Assembly: GCF_004343195.1 (NCBI RefSeq)
Contig: NZ_SMCR01000009.1
Location: 62,001 to 126,000 of the forward strand
DNA: 64,000 bases
Direction of reading: 5' to 3'
Source of the DNA: Biostraticola tofi
GTDB taxonomy: Bacteria > Pseudomonadota > Gammaproteobacteria > Enterobacterales > Enterobacteriaceae
Of this stretch, positions 48,477 to 58,764 are shown piece after piece (the first letter of the stretch is position 1; each line of letters opens with the position of its first letter). The notes under the pieces are model-generated. The model did not search any database. It was not told the DNA's origin and saw only the letters and a list, made by a program, of their open reading frames with translations. Made by a program: the position numbers and the translations under genes.

Positions 48477-49342
48477 TACGGTTTAAGCTCCCTGTTACCT
48501 GATTCAGACCGATCGCGATGCCGGTGTTCCGCAAGTGAGACGGTAATTTCCGCCCCCAGCAATACAATACACCAGCTTACGTAGACCCAGAGAAATAAGA
48601 TGGGAATGACGGCGAGCACGCCATAAATGAGCTGGTACGATGGAAACAGGGTGATATACAGGCCGAAAATTTTTTTACTCAGTTCAAACAGTAAACCGGC
48701 CACCAGCGCCCCGGTCAGCGCATCCCGTGCCGGCACCCGCACGGTAGGCACCAGGCTGTATAGCATCCAGAATGAAGCGCATGACAGCAGCAGTGGCAAC
48801 ACGCGCAAAGCGACGTCCTTGAAGGTGGAGATGCCGGTATTGTTAAGCCAGTTCAGTGAAAGCAGATAAGAGCTCACCACCATGCTGGCGCCGGCCAGCA
48901 GGGGGCCAAGAGTAAGCACCATCCAGTAAACGGCGAACGAAATCACCACCGGGCGTTTTTTCTTACTGCGCCAGATGATATTCAACACTGAATCCACCGA
49001 ATAAATCAGTAGCAAAGCAGTGACGATAAGACCGCAGGTGCCGACTGCAGTCATCCGGCTTGAATTGAGGATAAACTGTTCCAGATAGCGCTGGATGACA
49101 TCACCGGTCGCCGGCATGAAATTGGTAAAGATGAATTGCCTCAGTTGGATGCTGACTTCTGAAAATACCGGGAATGCGGCGAAAAGCGCAAAAATAACGG
49201 TGATAAGCGGCACCAGCGACAGCAATGAGACATAAGCCAGATGACCCGCCAGCACGCTGATATCATCAGCGTAGGCGCGCTTTATCAATAATTTGAAGAA
49301 GGTCAGCAACGGCGTCATTTTTTTGAGATTAAGACGACTCAT
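48476..49342 (-). CDS. yihY: YihY/BrkB family inner-membrane protein
   Basis: This protein of about 288 residues has six predicted membrane spans and the family blocks [49 protein letters not shown] and [34 protein letters not shown]. The function is unproven. It was once misnamed RNase BN. Three consecutive ATGs follow a GGGGGAGG site. I chose the third (49342) by spacing, but 49345 or 49348 are possible. The frame is open up to 49426. Confidence 0.93.
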   Translation of the reverse strand: MSRLNLKKMTPLLTFFKLLIKRAYADDISVLAGHLAYVSLLSLVPLITVIFALFAAFPVFSEVSIQLRQFIFTNFMPATGDVIQRYLEQFILNSSRMTAVGTCGLIVTALLLIYSVDSVLNIIWRSKKKRPVVISFAVYWMVLTLGPLLAGASMVVSSYLLSLNWLNNTGISTFKDVALRVLPLLLSCASFWMLYSLVPTVRVPARDALTGALVAGLLFELSKKIFGLYITLFPSYQLIYGVLAVIPILFLWVYVSWCIVLLGAEITVSLAEHRHRDRSESGNRELKP

Positions 49343-49377
49343 CATCATGACCTCCCCCGGTAAAAGACAAAAGTGAC

Positions 49378-49965
49378 TCAGGCAAAATAGGCGGGCACCA
49401 CATTCTTGTCCGTGACGAGAATACATTCCAGTCCAACAGCCTCAGCGCCGGCAATATTATCGGCATTATCATCGAAAAACACTGCATCGCTGGCCTCGAC
49501 GCCTTCTTGTTCCAGCACGTAACGGTAGATTTCCGGCTCAGGCTTACGCATGCCCAGGTCCTGGGAGAGATACAGCTTATCCACATTCTGCTGGACTTCC
49601 GGGTACTGGCTTGGCCAGAAGCTGCAGTGCAGCCGGTTGGTATTGGACAATATCACTACCCGCTGTCCCTGTTCGCGCAATCGGCGGGCGATATCGATGA
49701 CCTCGGGACGCACGCCGACGAACACCGCCTGCCAGCCGGCGGTAAACTGTTCAAAGCTCAGTGCGATGCCCAGTTGATGGCAAATACGCCCGGCAAACTC
49801 TTCGTCGGTAATATCGCCGCGCTCATGCAGTTCAAAAGCTTCATCCATGACGAATTGTTTTTTCAGCGCCGCCAGCGGTACCCGGCTGAGATCACTCCAG
49901 ACACCCAATACACGATTAAAATCGATATCGATGACAACGTTACCTAAATCAAAGATATAAAGCAT
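49378..49965 (-). CDS. yihX: Alpha-D-glucose-1-phosphate phosphatase YihX (HAD family)
   Basis: The 195-residue HAD hydrolase shows motif [14 protein letters not shown] (the usual first-Asp position at LYIFDLG), motif II VILSNTN, motif III lysine in [10 protein letters not shown], and motif [16 protein letters not shown]. coli YihX releases glucose from glucose-1-phosphate. The ATG at 49965 follows GAGGAGG. The wider frame to 50043 lacks similarity. It lies upstream of yihY on the same strand. Confidence 0.95.
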   Translation of the reverse strand: MLYIFDLGNVVIDIDFNRVLGVWSDLSRVPLAALKKQFVMDEAFELHERGDITDEEFAGRICHQLGIALSFEQFTAGWQAVFVGVRPEVIDIARRLREQGQRVVILSNTNRLHCSFWPSQYPEVQQNVDKLYLSQDLGMRKPEPEIYRYVLEQEGVEASDAVFFDDNADNIAGAEAVGLECILVTDKNVVPAYFA

Positions 49966-50121
49966 GGTTCCCTCCTCTGGTGGAATGGTGCAGTTCAATG
50001 TAGCCGGAAATGCTCCAACTGAACAGCAATGAACCCGCATCATTCAGACAACCAGGGCCTGTAAAACGGAATATGAGATCAAAAGCCGGGTCTGGCAAGG
50101 AAAGAGGAGGGTAATGCAGGC

Positions 50122-50152
50122 AAAAAAAAACCAGTCAACAACGTTGACTGGC
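50122..50152 (-). terminator. Rho-independent terminator of bipA
   Basis: On the minus strand the stem CCAGTCAACG/CGTTGACTGG is followed by TTTTTTTTTG. It begins about 20 bases after the bipA stop. Confidence 0.92.
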
Positions 50153-50173
50153 ATTGATAACAGGTCGGAACGA

Positions 50174-51985
50174 TTAAGAACGGTTGGCGCGCTTACGTTC
50201 GTTTTCAGTCAGGTAACGTTTACGCAGACGAATGGACTGAGGAGTCACTTCCACCAGTTCGTCGTCGTCAATGAATTCCAGCGCCTGTTCCAGAGACATT
50301 TTAATCGCCGGAACCAGGGTGGTGGCTTCATCGGTGCCAGAGGCACGCATGTTGGTCAGTTTCTTACCGGTCAGGCAGTTTACCGTCAGGTCGTTAGAAC
50401 GGGTATGAATACCGATGATCTGACCTTCATAAACTTCAGCACCGTGTCCAAGGAACAGACGACCACGATCCTGCAGGCTGTAAAGAGCATAGGCAACCGC
50501 TTTACCCTGGCCGTTGGAAATCAGAACGCCATTCTGGCGCTGGCCGATTTCACCCGGGCGTACGTCATCATAGTGACTGAACGTGGAATACAGCAGACCA
50601 GTGCCTGAAGTCATGGTCAGGAATTCGGTACGGAAACCGATAAGACCACGGCTAGGAATGATGTAATCCAGACGGATACGTCCCTTGCCATCAGGCAGCA
50701 TGTCGCGCATGTCACCCTTACGGATACCCATGGCTTCCATGACCGGGCCCTGATGTTGCTCTTCGATGTCCAGAGTTACCTGTTCGAATGGTTCCTGCTT
50801 CGCGCCATCAACGGTACGGAAAATAACTTTCGGACGGGAAACGGCGATTTCAAAACCTTCACGGCGCATGTTTTCGATAAGAACAGAAAGATGCAGTTCG
50901 CCACGGCCTGAAACACGGAAGGTATCCGGGTCTTCGGTTTCTTCAACCCGCAGTGCCACGTTGTGCACCAGCTCCTTGTTCAGACGCTCAAGGATTTGAC
51001 GAGAGGTGACATACTTGCCTTCTTTACCACAGAACGGCGAGGTATTTACGCCGAAGGACATGGATACGGTAGGCTCATCGACGGTCAGCGGAGGCAGAGC
51101 TTCGACCTGAGCCTGATCGCAGATGGTATCGGAAATGTTCAGTTCGCCCAGTCCGGTAACCGCAATGATGTCGCCGGCTTCAGCCAGTTTGGACTCGATA
51201 CGCAGCAGGCCCATGTGGCCCAGAACCTGACCCACTTTACCGTTACGACGCTTGCCTTCGGTGTCGATGATGGTAACAGCCTGGTTGGGTCTGACTGAAC
51301 CGCGCTTGATGCGGCCGATGCCGATAACACCAACATAGCTGTTGTAGTCGAGCTGTGAGATCTGCATCTGGAACGGACCATCGCTGTCAACGTTAGGCGC
51401 TTCAACTTTTTTAACAATCGATTCGAACAGCGGGGTCATGTCTTCAGCCATGTTCTCGTGTTCATAGCCAGCGATACCCATCAGCGCGGAAGCATAAATG
51501 ATGGGGAAATCCAGCTGTTCGTCGGTGGCGCCAAGGTTGACGAACAGGTCGAATACCTGATCAACGACCCAGTCAGGGCGCGCGCCAGGGCGGTCGACCT
51601 TGTTGATGACAACGATAGGCTTAAGACCATAGGCAAATGCCTTCTGAGTCACAAAGCGAGTCTGGGGCATAGGCCCATCCATGGCGTCGACCAGCAGCAG
51701 CACTGAGTCAACCATGGACATTACGCGTTCAACCTCGCCACCGAAGTCGGCGTGTCCTGGGGTATCAACGATGTTGATACGGTAATCCTGCCAGTTGATG
51801 GCGGTGTTTTTTGCGAGGATGGTAATCCCACGCTCTTTCTCCAAATCGTTGGAGTCCATTACGCGTTCTGTAGCGTCGTTACGGTCACCCAGTGTTCCGG
51901 ATTGTTGCAACAGTTTATCGACCAATGTAGTTTTACCATGGTCGACGTGCGCGATGATGGCGATGTTACGCAAATTTTCGATCAC
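50174..51985 (-). CDS. bipA: Ribosome-associated GTPase BipA (TypA)
   Basis: BipA is a translational GTPase needed for ribosome assembly at low temperature and for stress and virulence responses. The 603-residue protein shows G1 [13 protein letters not shown]2/G3 ERGITI and [12 protein letters not shown]4 [10 protein letters not shown], and domains III/V with [17 protein letters not shown] and [15 protein letters not shown]. The unique C-terminal domain includes [11 protein letters not shown]. It is divergent from glnA, the conserved enterobacterial arrangement. Confidence 0.98.
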   Translation of the reverse strand: MIENLRNIAIIAHVDHGKTTLVDKLLQQSGTLGDRNDATERVMDSNDLEKERGITILAKNTAINWQDYRINIVDTPGHADFGGEVERVMSMVDSVLLLVDAMDGPMPQTRFVTQKAFAYGLKPIVVINKVDRPGARPDWVVDQVFDLFVNLGATDEQLDFPIIYASALMGIAGYEHENMAEDMTPLFESIVKKVEAPNVDSDGPFQMQISQLDYNSYVGVIGIGRIKRGSVRPNQAVTIIDTEGKRRNGKVGQVLGHMGLLRIESKLAEAGDIIAVTGLGELNISDTICDQAQVEALPPLTVDEPTVSMSFGVNTSPFCGKEGKYVTSRQILERLNKELVHNVALRVEETEDPDTFRVSGRGELHLSVLIENMRREGFEIAVSRPKVIFRTVDGAKQEPFEQVTLDIEEQHQGPVMEAMGIRKGDMRDMLPDGKGRIRLDYIIPSRGLIGFRTEFLTMTSGTGLLYSTFSHYDDVRPGEIGQRQNGVLISNGQGKAVAYALYSLQDRGRLFLGHGAEVYEGQIIGIHTRSNDLTVNCLTGKKLTNMRASGTDEATTLVPAIKMSLEQALEFIDDDELVEVTPQSIRLRKRYLTENERKRANRS

Positions 51986-52102
51986 AACTTTGCCTCAGGC
52001 ATTAGAAATAGCGCGTTATTGTACACGGAATAGACGAGGGACTAAACAAGATCGCGCTGTTCTCTGCATTTGCGTCATTTTATTTGCTTTGACGTCCCAT
52101 AA

Positions 52103-52149
52103 TCGGTGCAATATCGTGCACCGACACATCTATTGCACCAATTTGGTGC
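52103..52149 (+). promoter_or_regulatory. NtrC-binding region upstream of glnA
   Basis: TGCACCAATTTGGTGC (52134-52149) is a near-perfect NtrC enhancer (TGCACC-N5-GGTGCA). Upstream, TCGGTGCA-N6-TGCACCGA (52103-52124) has the same half-sites in opposite order with perfect dyad symmetry. Further half-sites occur at 52159 (GCACCA) and 52194 (TGGTGCA). Enhancers about 110-150 bases upstream of the sigma-54 promoter match the E. coli glnA layout. Confidence 0.85.
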
Positions 52150-52257
52150 TGATATCCGCACCAAATGCACTACTATAGAGCCTGGCAACCAAACTGGTGC
52201 AGGCTAATCTTTGCCAAAACATCGAATCGGGGCGCGTTGAGCAGCTAATTTAAATGT

Positions 52258-52273
52258 TGGCACAGTTTTAGCT
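52258..52273 (+). promoter_or_regulatory. Sigma-54 promoter glnAp2
   Basis: TGGCACAGTTTTAGCT has the -24 TGGCAC and -12 GC elements at the right spacing and closely resembles E. coli glnAp2. It lies about 75 bases upstream of the glnA ATG. With the NtrC sites it indicates activation under nitrogen limitation. Confidence 0.88.
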
Positions 52274-52346
52274 TTAGTCTAACCAGCTAAATAAATCCAC
52301 TTGAATTCGTTCCAAGACGACACTGACACATCCGGGAGAAATAAGT

Positions 52347-53756
52347 ATGTCCGCCGAACACGTTATGACGATGATTAAAGAACACGAAGTAAAATTCGTC
52401 GACCTACGTTTCACTGATACCAAAGGGAAGGAACAGCACGTTACCATACCTGCCCATCAGGTAGAGGAAGATTTCTTTGAAGAAGGTAAAATGTTCGACG
52501 GCTCTTCAATTGGCGGCTGGAAAGGCATTAATGAATCCGACATGGTGCTGATGCCCGATGTGACCACGGCGGTCATGGACCCGTTCTATGAAGATTCTAC
52601 CCTGATTATCCGCTGCGACATCCTCGAACCGGCGACCATGCAGGGCTACGATCGCGACCCGCGCTCCATCGCCAAGCGTGCTGAAGATTTTCTGAAATCG
52701 TCCGGCATTGCCGATACCGTGCTGTTCGGGCCGGAACCTGAATTCTTCCTGTTTGATGACATTCGTTTCGGTTCCTCGATTTCCGGCTCACACGTTGCCA
52801 TTGATGACATCGAAGCGGCCTGGAATACCGGCAAAGTCTATGAAGGTGGCAACAAAGGTCACCGCCCGGGCGTCAAAGGCGGCTATTTCCCGGTTCCGCC
52901 GGTCGACTCCTCACAGGATTTGCGTTCAGCCATGTGTCTGACCATGGAAGAAATGGGTCTGGTCGTTGAAGCTCATCACCATGAAGTCGCCACCGCGGGA
53001 CAGAACGAAGTGGCTACCCGCTTTAACACCCTGACCAAAAAAGCGGACGAAATCCAGATTTACAAATATGTCGTTCACAACGTCGCCCATGCTTTCGGTA
53101 AAACAGCCACCTTTATGCCAAAACCGATGTTCGGCGATAACGGTTCAGGCATGCATTGCCATATGTCGCTGAATAAAGACGGCAAAAACCTGATGTCCGG
53201 TGACAAGTACGGCGGCCTGTCCGAATTAGCGCTGTTCTACATCGGCGGTGTTATCAAGCATGCTAAAGCCATCAACGCCCTGACCAACCCTTCAACCAAC
53301 TCTTACAAGCGTCTGGTCCCGGGTTATGAAGCACCGGTTATGCTGGCTTACTCTGCCCGCAACCGTTCAGCTTCAATTCGTATTCCAGTGGTCGCCAGCC
53401 CGAAAGCCCGCCGTATCGAAGTGCGCTTCCCGGACCCGGCCGCCAACCCGTATCTGGCATTTGCCGCTCTGCTGATGGCTGGCCTGGATGGCATCATCAA
53501 CAAAATCCATCCTGGCGATGCCATGGACAAGAACCTGTATGATCTGCCTCCGGAAGAAGCGAGCGAAATCCCGACCGTCGCCGGCTCCCTCGAGGAAGCG
53601 CTGAACGCACTGAGAGATGACCATGAGTTCCTGACGCGTGGCGGCGTATTTACCGATGATGCCATCGAAGCCTATATCGCATTGCGCAAAGAAGAAGATG
53701 ACCGCGTCCGTATGACTCCGCACCCGGTTGAATTCGAACTTTACTACAGCGTTTGA
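52347..53756 (+). CDS. glnA: Glutamine synthetase, type I
   Basis: GlnA joins ammonia to glutamate in a dodecamer. The 469-residue protein shows [14 protein letters not shown], the active-site [10 protein letters not shown] and [31 protein letters not shown], the ATP-binding [10 protein letters not shown], and the NLYDLP adenylylation loop with the tyrosine modified by GlnE. Length and sequence equal E. coli GlnA. It heads the glnA-glnL-glnG operon, with a terminator after glnA and a separate NtrC-bound site before glnL. Confidence 0.99.
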   Translation: MSAEHVMTMIKEHEVKFVDLRFTDTKGKEQHVTIPAHQVEEDFFEEGKMFDGSSIGGWKGINESDMVLMPDVTTAVMDPFYEDSTLIIRCDILEPATMQGYDRDPRSIAKRAEDFLKSSGIADTVLFGPEPEFFLFDDIRFGSSISGSHVAIDDIEAAWNTGKVYEGGNKGHRPGVKGGYFPVPPVDSSQDLRSAMCLTMEEMGLVVEAHHHEVATAGQNEVATRFNTLTKKADEIQIYKYVVHNVAHAFGKTATFMPKPMFGDNGSGMHCHMSLNKDGKNLMSGDKYGGLSELALFYIGGVIKHAKAINALTNPSTNSYKRLVPGYEAPVMLAYSARNRSASIRIPVVASPKARRIEVRFPDPAANPYLAFAALLMAGLDGIINKIHPGDAMDKNLYDLPPEEASEIPTVAGSLEEALNALRDDHEFLTRGGVFTDDAIEAYIALRKEEDDRVRMTPHPVEFELYYSV

Positions 53757-53787
53757 TCCCTGTTTTTTGTTGCCGTGGACACTTTTT

Positions 53788-53813
53788 AGCCCATCTTCGG
53801 ATGGGCTTTTTTC
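53788..53813 (+). terminator. Rho-independent terminator after glnA
   Basis: The AGCCCATC-TTCG-GATGGGCT stem is followed by a T run. It should reduce read-through into glnL, so the regulators are made at a lower level than GlnA. Confidence 0.9.
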
Positions 53814-53862
53814 TCAACAACGCTTGCGCAAGCCATGCGTAATATGACCCGACTCACATTAA

Positions 53863-53877
53863 GCACTTTAGTAGTGC
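53863..53877 (+). promoter_or_regulatory. NtrC site at the glnL promoter
   Basis: GCACTTTAGTAGTGC is a perfect GCACT-N5-AGTGC dyad 14 bases before glnL. In E. coli NtrC binds a comparable site to repress glnLp, and the same role is likely here. Confidence 0.7.
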
Positions 53878-53890
53878 GGGAGACTGCTTT

Positions 53891-54940
53891 ATGGCAACAG
53901 GCTCACTGCCCGACGCTGGGCAGATCCTTAACTCATTGATTAACAGTATCCTTATACTGGATAACGATCTCGCCGTACATTATGCCAACCCGGCGGCGCA
54001 GCAGCTTCTGGCCCAGAGTTCTCGTAAACTCTTTGGTACGCCGCTGCCCGAATTGCTGGGGTATTTTTCACTGAATATAGATTTGATGCGTGAGAGCCTG
54101 ATTGCAGGTCAGGGATTTACCGACAATGAGGTCACCCTGGTGGTGGATGGCCGCGCTCACATACTCTCTCTGACCGCTCAGCGCCTGCCCGAAGAGTACA
54201 TTCTGCTGGAACTTGCGCCGATGGATAACCAGCGTAGATTGAGTCAAGAGCAGCTTCAGCACGCTCAGCAGGTGGCGGCGCGTGACCTGGTACGCGGTCT
54301 GGCGCACGAGATAAAAAATCCGCTTGGTGGGTTACGGGGCGCGGCGCAGTTACTGGCAAAAGCCTTGCCCGATCCGGCATTAATGGAATATACCAAAGTC
54401 ATTATTGAACAGGCGGATCGTCTGCGTAACCTGGTCGACCGCCTGCTGGGACCGCAGCAACCGGGGATGCACGTCACCCAAAGCATTCATCAGGTAGCCG
54501 AACGGGTATTCCAGCTGGTTTCGTTGGAAAAGCCCGACAATGTGACCTTGATTCGCGATTACGATCCCAGTCTCCCCGAACTGGCCCATGATCCGGATCA
54601 GATGGAGCAGGTATTGCTTAACATCACCCGCAACTCGCTGCAGGCGCTTGGAAAGGAAGGGGGCAGCATTACCCTGCGCACACGCACCGCATTTCAGTTG
54701 ACGCTGCATGGAGTGCGCTATCGCCTGGTGGCGCGTATTGATATTGAAGACGATGGTCCCGGCGTACCTGGGCATCTACAGGATACCCTATTCTACCCCA
54801 TGGTCAGCGGTCGTGAAGGGGGCACCGGTCTGGGCCTGTCCATTGCCCGCAGTCTGATTGATCAAAATTCGGGTAAAATTGAGTTTAACAGTTGGCCGGG
54901 TCACACCGAATTTTCGGTTTACCTGCCTATTCGCCAGTGA
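53891..54940 (+). CDS. glnL: Nitrogen regulation sensor histidine kinase NtrB
   Basis: NtrB (GlnL) phosphorylates NtrC when glutamine is low and dephosphorylates it with PII. The 349-residue soluble protein has an N-terminal PAS domain ([22 protein letters not shown]), the phosphoacceptor His139 in [11 protein letters not shown], and the N, G1 and G2 boxes ([34 protein letters not shown]). There are no membrane spans. Sequence and length match E. coli. It is followed by glnG nine bases later. Confidence 0.98.
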   Translation: MATGSLPDAGQILNSLINSILILDNDLAVHYANPAAQQLLAQSSRKLFGTPLPELLGYFSLNIDLMRESLIAGQGFTDNEVTLVVDGRAHILSLTAQRLPEEYILLELAPMDNQRRLSQEQLQHAQQVAARDLVRGLAHEIKNPLGGLRGAAQLLAKALPDPALMEYTKVIIEQADRLRNLVDRLLGPQQPGMHVTQSIHQVAERVFQLVSLEKPDNVTLIRDYDPSLPELAHDPDQMEQVLLNITRNSLQALGKEGGSITLRTRTAFQLTLHGVRYRLVARIDIEDDGPGVPGHLQDTLFYPMVSGREGGTGLGLSIARSLIDQNSGKIEFNSWPGHTEFSVYLPIRQ

Positions 54941-54948
54941 GGTTCGCA

Positions 54949-56361
54949 ATGCAACGAGGGATAGTCTGGATCGTCGATGACGATAGCTCCATCCGCTGGG
55001 TGCTTGAACGCGCACTGACTGGAGCCGGTTTGACCTGCACGACTTTTGAGGGGGGTGGTCAAGTGCTGGAAGCACTGTCTACCCAGACCCCGGACGTGCT
55101 GTTGTCGGATATACGGATGCCCGGTATGGACGGCCTGTCATTACTTAAGCAGATCAAGCAGCGTCATCCCATGCTGCCGGTCATTATCATGACCGCCCAT
55201 TCGGATCTGGACGCCGCCGTCAGTGCCTATCAGCAAGGGGCTTTTGATTATCTGCCCAAGCCTTTCGATATTGATGAAGCGGTTGCCCTGGTTGAGCGCG
55301 CCGTCAGCCATTATCTGGAGCAACAGCAGCCTGCCCGCAGCCAGCCCGCCAGCGGTCCTACCGCCGATATTATCGGTGAAGCGCCAGCCATGCAGGATGT
55401 GTTTCGGATTATCGGCCGGCTGTCGAGATCGTCGATAAGTGTACTGATAAACGGCGAGTCAGGCACCGGGAAAGAATTGGTTGCCCATGCGCTGCACCGC
55501 CACAGCCCGCGCGTCAAGGCCTCGTTTATTGCACTGAATATGGCGGCGATCCCCAAGGATTTGATTGAATCTGAACTTTTTGGTCATGAAAAAGGGGCGT
55601 TCACCGGCGCCAACCAAATCCGCCAGGGCCGGTTTGAACAGGCGGACGGCGGTACGCTGTTCCTGGACGAAATCGGCGATATGCCGCTGGATGTGCAGAC
55701 GCGGTTGCTGCGCGTATTGGCTGACGGACAGTTTTATCGGGTCGGCGGCTATGCCCCGGTCAAGGTCGATGTCCGTATCATTGCCGCGACCCATCAAAAC
55801 CTGGAGCTGCGCGTCCAGGAAGGCAAGTTTCGCGAGGATTTATTCCATCGTCTGAACGTTATCCGCGTCCACTTGCCGCCGCTGCGTGAACGCCGTGAGG
55901 ATATCCCGCGCCTGGCGCAGTATTTCCTGCAGGTTGCGGCCAAGGAACTCGGGGTAGAACCTAAAAACCTTCATCCGGAAACGGAAACTGCGCTGACCCG
56001 CCTGGCGTGGCCGGGCAATGTTCGCCAACTGGAAAATACCTGTCGCTGGCTGACGGTGATGGCGGCCGGACAGGAGGTCTTAATCCAGGATTTACCGCCG
56101 GAACTGTTCGAGACCACCGCTCCTGACGCCACGGTACCGTCGCTGCCGGACAGTTGGGCTACCCTGCTGGCGCAATGGGCCGATCGGGCATTGCGTTCCG
56201 GCCATCAAAACCTGTTGTCCGAAGCGCAGCCTGAAATGGAAAGAACATTACTGACTACCGCCCTGAGACATACCCAGGGGCACAAGCAGGAAGCCGCCAG
56301 GTTGCTGGGATGGGGAAGAAACACCCTGACGCGGAAACTGAAAGAGCTTGGCATGGAATAA
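54949..56361 (+). CDS. glnG: Nitrogen regulation response regulator NtrC
   Basis: NtrC activates sigma-54 promoters such as glnAp2. The 470-residue protein has a receiver domain with Asp54 ([10 protein letters not shown]), and a AAA+ domain with Walker A GESGTGKE, the sigma-54 contact loop GAFTGA ([13 protein letters not shown]), Walker [12 protein letters not shown], and [10 protein letters not shown] Fis-type helix-turn-helix lies at the C terminus ([22 protein letters not shown]). The ATG at 54949 with GAGG upstream gives the family N terminus. The frame extends to 54892 inside glnL. Confidence 0.98.
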   Translation: MQRGIVWIVDDDSSIRWVLERALTGAGLTCTTFEGGGQVLEALSTQTPDVLLSDIRMPGMDGLSLLKQIKQRHPMLPVIIMTAHSDLDAAVSAYQQGAFDYLPKPFDIDEAVALVERAVSHYLEQQQPARSQPASGPTADIIGEAPAMQDVFRIIGRLSRSSISVLINGESGTGKELVAHALHRHSPRVKASFIALNMAAIPKDLIESELFGHEKGAFTGANQIRQGRFEQADGGTLFLDEIGDMPLDVQTRLLRVLADGQFYRVGGYAPVKVDVRIIAATHQNLELRVQEGKFREDLFHRLNVIRVHLPPLRERREDIPRLAQYFLQVAAKELGVEPKNLHPETETALTRLAWPGNVRQLENTCRWLTVMAAGQEVLIQDLPPELFETTAPDATVPSLPDSWATLLAQWADRALRSGHQNLLSEAQPEMERTLLTTALRHTQGHKQEAARLLGWGRNTLTRKLKELGME

Positions 56362-56437
56362 CCTCACTGCTGTCATTTCGTACTTTAGATGCCGGGCTGC
56401 GACAGTATGCATGGGTCGCTAACCCGGGAGGACCACC

Positions 56438-56553
56438 ATGCTGGATTCACTCTCGGGACACAGGGGACAAACGTGGCCGCCGCTTTGGGCCATACGCCTA
56501 AGGCTGCTGTGGCCGCCATCCTCTGCGCTGCGCTGATTGATTTTCTTCAATAA
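56438..56553 (+). pseudogene. yshB: Small protein YshB, split by an apparent one-base frameshift
   Basis: E. coli has the 36-residue protein YshB between glnG and hemN. Here an ATG at 56438 with an ideal GGGAGG site starts MLDSL, as E. coli starts MLES. The conserved C-terminal half HTPKAAVAAILCAALIDF (E. coli HTPQTAVAAVLCAAMI) is in another frame and ends with TAA at 56551-56553. One additional G in the GGGG run near 56463-56466 would restore a single 38-residue frame. As sequenced, the ATG frame ends at 56536 in an unrelated 32-residue peptide. It may be a real loss, a slippage-dependent gene or a base-call error. Confidence 0.7.
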
Positions 56554-56592
56554 AAAACACCGCGCTGATATCGCTATTGGGGCGGTGTTTTA
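56552..56592. terminator. Bidirectional terminator between glnG/yshB and hemN
   Basis: AAACACCGC (56555-56563) pairs with GCGGTGTTT (56582-56590), flanked by an A run and a T run, so it can serve the convergent plus-strand glnALG-yshB and minus-strand hemN transcripts. Confidence 0.8.
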
Positions 56593-56608
56593 GCGTATCA
56601 GGCCAATG

Positions 56609-57985
56609 CTAAATGACGCGCGAAAACTGACGCTGCCGCTGGGCCTGGCGCAGATAAACGTCAAAGCACATGCAGACATTACGAATTAGCAACCGTCCCT
56701 TGGCGGAAACGCTTAATTCCTGCTCACCGATAGTCACCAGCCCATCGCGCTCAAGGGGCTTGAGCATCGCCAGATCTTCCTTAAAGTACTCACCGAAGCG
56801 AATGCCGTAACGGTTTTCACAGGGGGCATATTCCAGCCTGAACTGGCAAATCAGCGACTTGATGATATCTCGCCGCAGGCAGTCATCTTTACTGAGCGAT
56901 ACGCCGCGCCACAATCCATTACCCTGCTGTTCAACGCTTTGCAGGTAGCTTTTCATCTCTTTCTGGTTCTGAACGTAACTATCCCCGATCATACTTATCG
57001 CAGAAATTCCCATTCCCAATAAATCACACTCGCCCTGAGTGGTATATCCCTGGAAATTGCGATGCAGTTTGCCTTCGCGCTGGGCTATCGCCAGTTCATC
57101 GTCAGGCTGGGCAAAATGGTCCATGCCGATAAACTGATAGCCCGCCTCGGTCAGGGTCGCAATGGTGTGTTGAAGGATTTCCAGTTTTTGCGCTGGGCTG
57201 GGCAAATCCTGCTGTTTGATTTTGCGCTGGGCGGCAAACAGCTGCGGCATATGGGCATAATTGAACACGCTCAGCCGCTGCGGACCAAGGCTTACCACCC
57301 GCTCAAGCGTATGCTCAAAACGTGCCAGAGTCTGTCGCGGCAGGCCATAGATCAGATCGATATTGGTGGATCCAAAGCCTAATTTCCTGGCCCTGTCGAC
57401 CAGAGAAAAAATCAGCGCCTCATCCTGTTCCCGATTAACCAACTGCTGGACTTGGGGATTGAAATCCTGCACCCCCATACTGATGCGGTTAAAGCCCTCA
57501 TGGTAAAGGTGATCCATCATCTCCAGCGCAATATCGCGTGGGTCTATTTCGATTGACAGTTCGGCGGCAGGCGCAAAATCAAACTGTTGACGCAAAAGAC
57601 TCATGAGGCGCGAAATCTGCCCCGGCTGGAGAAAAGTCGGCGTTCCGCCGCCCCAGTGCATCTGGGTAACCTGACGTCCTTTAAACAGCGCAGAACGGGA
57701 GCGTATTTCCTGTTCCAGCGTATCCAGATAGGCTTCCACTTTCCCGCTGTTGCGGGTAACGATTTTATTGCAGCCGCAGAAATAGCAAAGTTTATGGCAA
57801 AACGGAATATGCAGATACAGCGACAGCGGCCGCGCCGGATAGCGGGCTACCGCCTGTCTGAAATTCGGCTCGCTGAAGTTTTCAGTGAACTCGAGCGCAG
57901 TGGGATAAGAAGTATAGCGGGGTCCCGAATGATTGTATTTCTGTATCAGATCCGCATCCCACTCGATAGCAGGCACCAGCATCAT
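56609..57985 (-). CDS. hemN: Oxygen-independent coproporphyrinogen III dehydrogenase
   Basis: HemN is a radical-SAM enzyme that oxidatively decarboxylates coproporphyrinogen III without oxygen in haem synthesis. The 458-residue protein has the iron-sulfur motif CHKLCYFCGC (CX3CX2C plus the extra cysteine), the GGGTPT SAM motif, NIDLIYGLP and the C-terminal IKSLICQFRLEY. The ATG at 57985 has GGAGGAG upstream. The frame extends to 58096 without similarity. Its start overlaps the small upstream ORF by four bases. Confidence 0.97.
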   Translation of the reverse strand: MMLVPAIEWDADLIQKYNHSGPRYTSYPTALEFTENFSEPNFRQAVARYPARPLSLYLHIPFCHKLCYFCGCNKIVTRNSGKVEAYLDTLEQEIRSRSALFKGRQVTQMHWGGGTPTFLQPGQISRLMSLLRQQFDFAPAAELSIEIDPRDIALEMMDHLYHEGFNRISMGVQDFNPQVQQLVNREQDEALIFSLVDRARKLGFGSTNIDLIYGLPRQTLARFEHTLERVVSLGPQRLSVFNYAHMPQLFAAQRKIKQQDLPSPAQKLEILQHTIATLTEAGYQFIGMDHFAQPDDELAIAQREGKLHRNFQGYTTQGECDLLGMGISAISMIGDSYVQNQKEMKSYLQSVEQQGNGLWRGVSLSKDDCLRRDIIKSLICQFRLEYAPCENRYGIRFGEYFKEDLAMLKPLERDGLVTIGEQELSVSAKGRLLIRNVCMCFDVYLRQAQRQRQFSRVI

Positions 57986-58164
57986 AATGACTCCTCCCCC
58001 GGATATGTTCTGCCGCGGCGCCTGGGGGGGTGCGCCGGACGCCGTCCCGCTACCCGGGCGGAACGCAGCCGCTTTTTGCGTAGCGAAAGCCGCCAAAGCT
58101 TGCTAAATGCCCACGCCAGATAACAGGCCAGGGGCACGAGAAACGTCAAGAGTAGCGGATTCAC
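57982..58164 (-). CDS. Small membrane-anchored basic protein, function unknown
   Basis: This 60-residue frame starts at a GTG three bases after the yihI stop and ends overlapping the hemN ATG, so it is wedged in the yihI-hemN gap with translational coupling on both sides. It has one N-terminal membrane span (LLLTFLVPLACYLAWAF) followed by a strongly basic, proline-rich tail (RRPAHPPRRRGRTY). Some gammaproteobacteria encode a small protein (DUF2489) at this site, but I cannot confirm membership. It may be a truncated form. Confidence 0.55.
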   Translation of the reverse strand: MNPLLLTFLVPLACYLAWAFSKLWRLSLRKKRLRSARVAGRRPAHPPRRRGRTYPGEESL

Positions 58165-58167
58165 CGG

Positions 58168-58698
58168 TCAGAATTTATCTTTGTGATGGCCACGTTTGAG
58201 CAGTTGCAGCATGTCTTCGTTCTTTTGTTCTTCTTCTTCATCGTCATCTTCGATTTCAATGCCCAGTTTGGTCATCAGTTGATCGATACGATCCAGCGTC
58301 TCGTCCACATAAGTCTGGTCTGTCTCACTCAGGGTTTCATCCTGTTCCAGCTTTTGCAGCAGTTCATCAAGGCGGTCATCATTTTCCAGTAACTTCAGCT
58401 CCTGCGCAGCAGTCAGTACTACTTCAGGCTCGGCGATTTTCCTGGCCGGCACACTGGTAGGGGCATCGGCAAGCAACGGCACCGGCTTTTTGCTGCCTAA
58501 ACGGCTGTCTTTCTCAGCGCCGCCCTGTTTGCCGCCGGCTGACCTGTTGCCTTCCTGGGCACGTGAGCCTGATACCAGTCCCCGGTGTTTTTTCTGACGC
58601 TTACGGTCGCGGGCTTCGATATTCAGCTCTTCCCGGCTCTTGCGTTTGTTTTTTGCGACGGCGGGCTTTCCCCGGCTGCCTTTTACTGATGGGTTCAT
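58168..58698 (-). CDS. yihI: Der GTPase-activating protein YihI
   Basis: YihI stimulates the GTPase Der (EngA) and modulates 50S subunit assembly in early growth. The 176-residue protein has a highly basic N terminus (KGSRGKPAVAKNKRKSREELN, RDRKRQKKHRG) and a C-terminal acidic end (EIEDDDEEEEQ). The central LELLENDDRLDELL-like helical pair (KLLENDDRLDELLQKLEQ) matches E. coli. It lies downstream of the candidate CsrC RNA on the same strand, as in E. coli. Confidence 0.93.
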   Translation of the reverse strand: MNPSVKGSRGKPAVAKNKRKSREELNIEARDRKRQKKHRGLVSGSRAQEGNRSAGGKQGGAEKDSRLGSKKPVPLLADAPTSVPARKIAEPEVVLTAAQELKLLENDDRLDELLQKLEQDETLSETDQTYVDETLDRIDQLMTKLGIEIEDDDEEEEQKNEDMLQLLKRGHHKDKF

Positions 58699-58764
58699 GA
58701 TGTCTGCTCTTGAATGATGATAATTAAGTATAGAATTGCGGCGGAATCTATCAGAAACACTACC

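Noticed and set aside
56438-56536. Intact 32-residue peptide gene after glnG
   Set aside because: Its ATG and ribosome-binding site belong to yshB. The downstream residues in this frame have no similarity, whereas another frame carries the conserved YshB C terminus.
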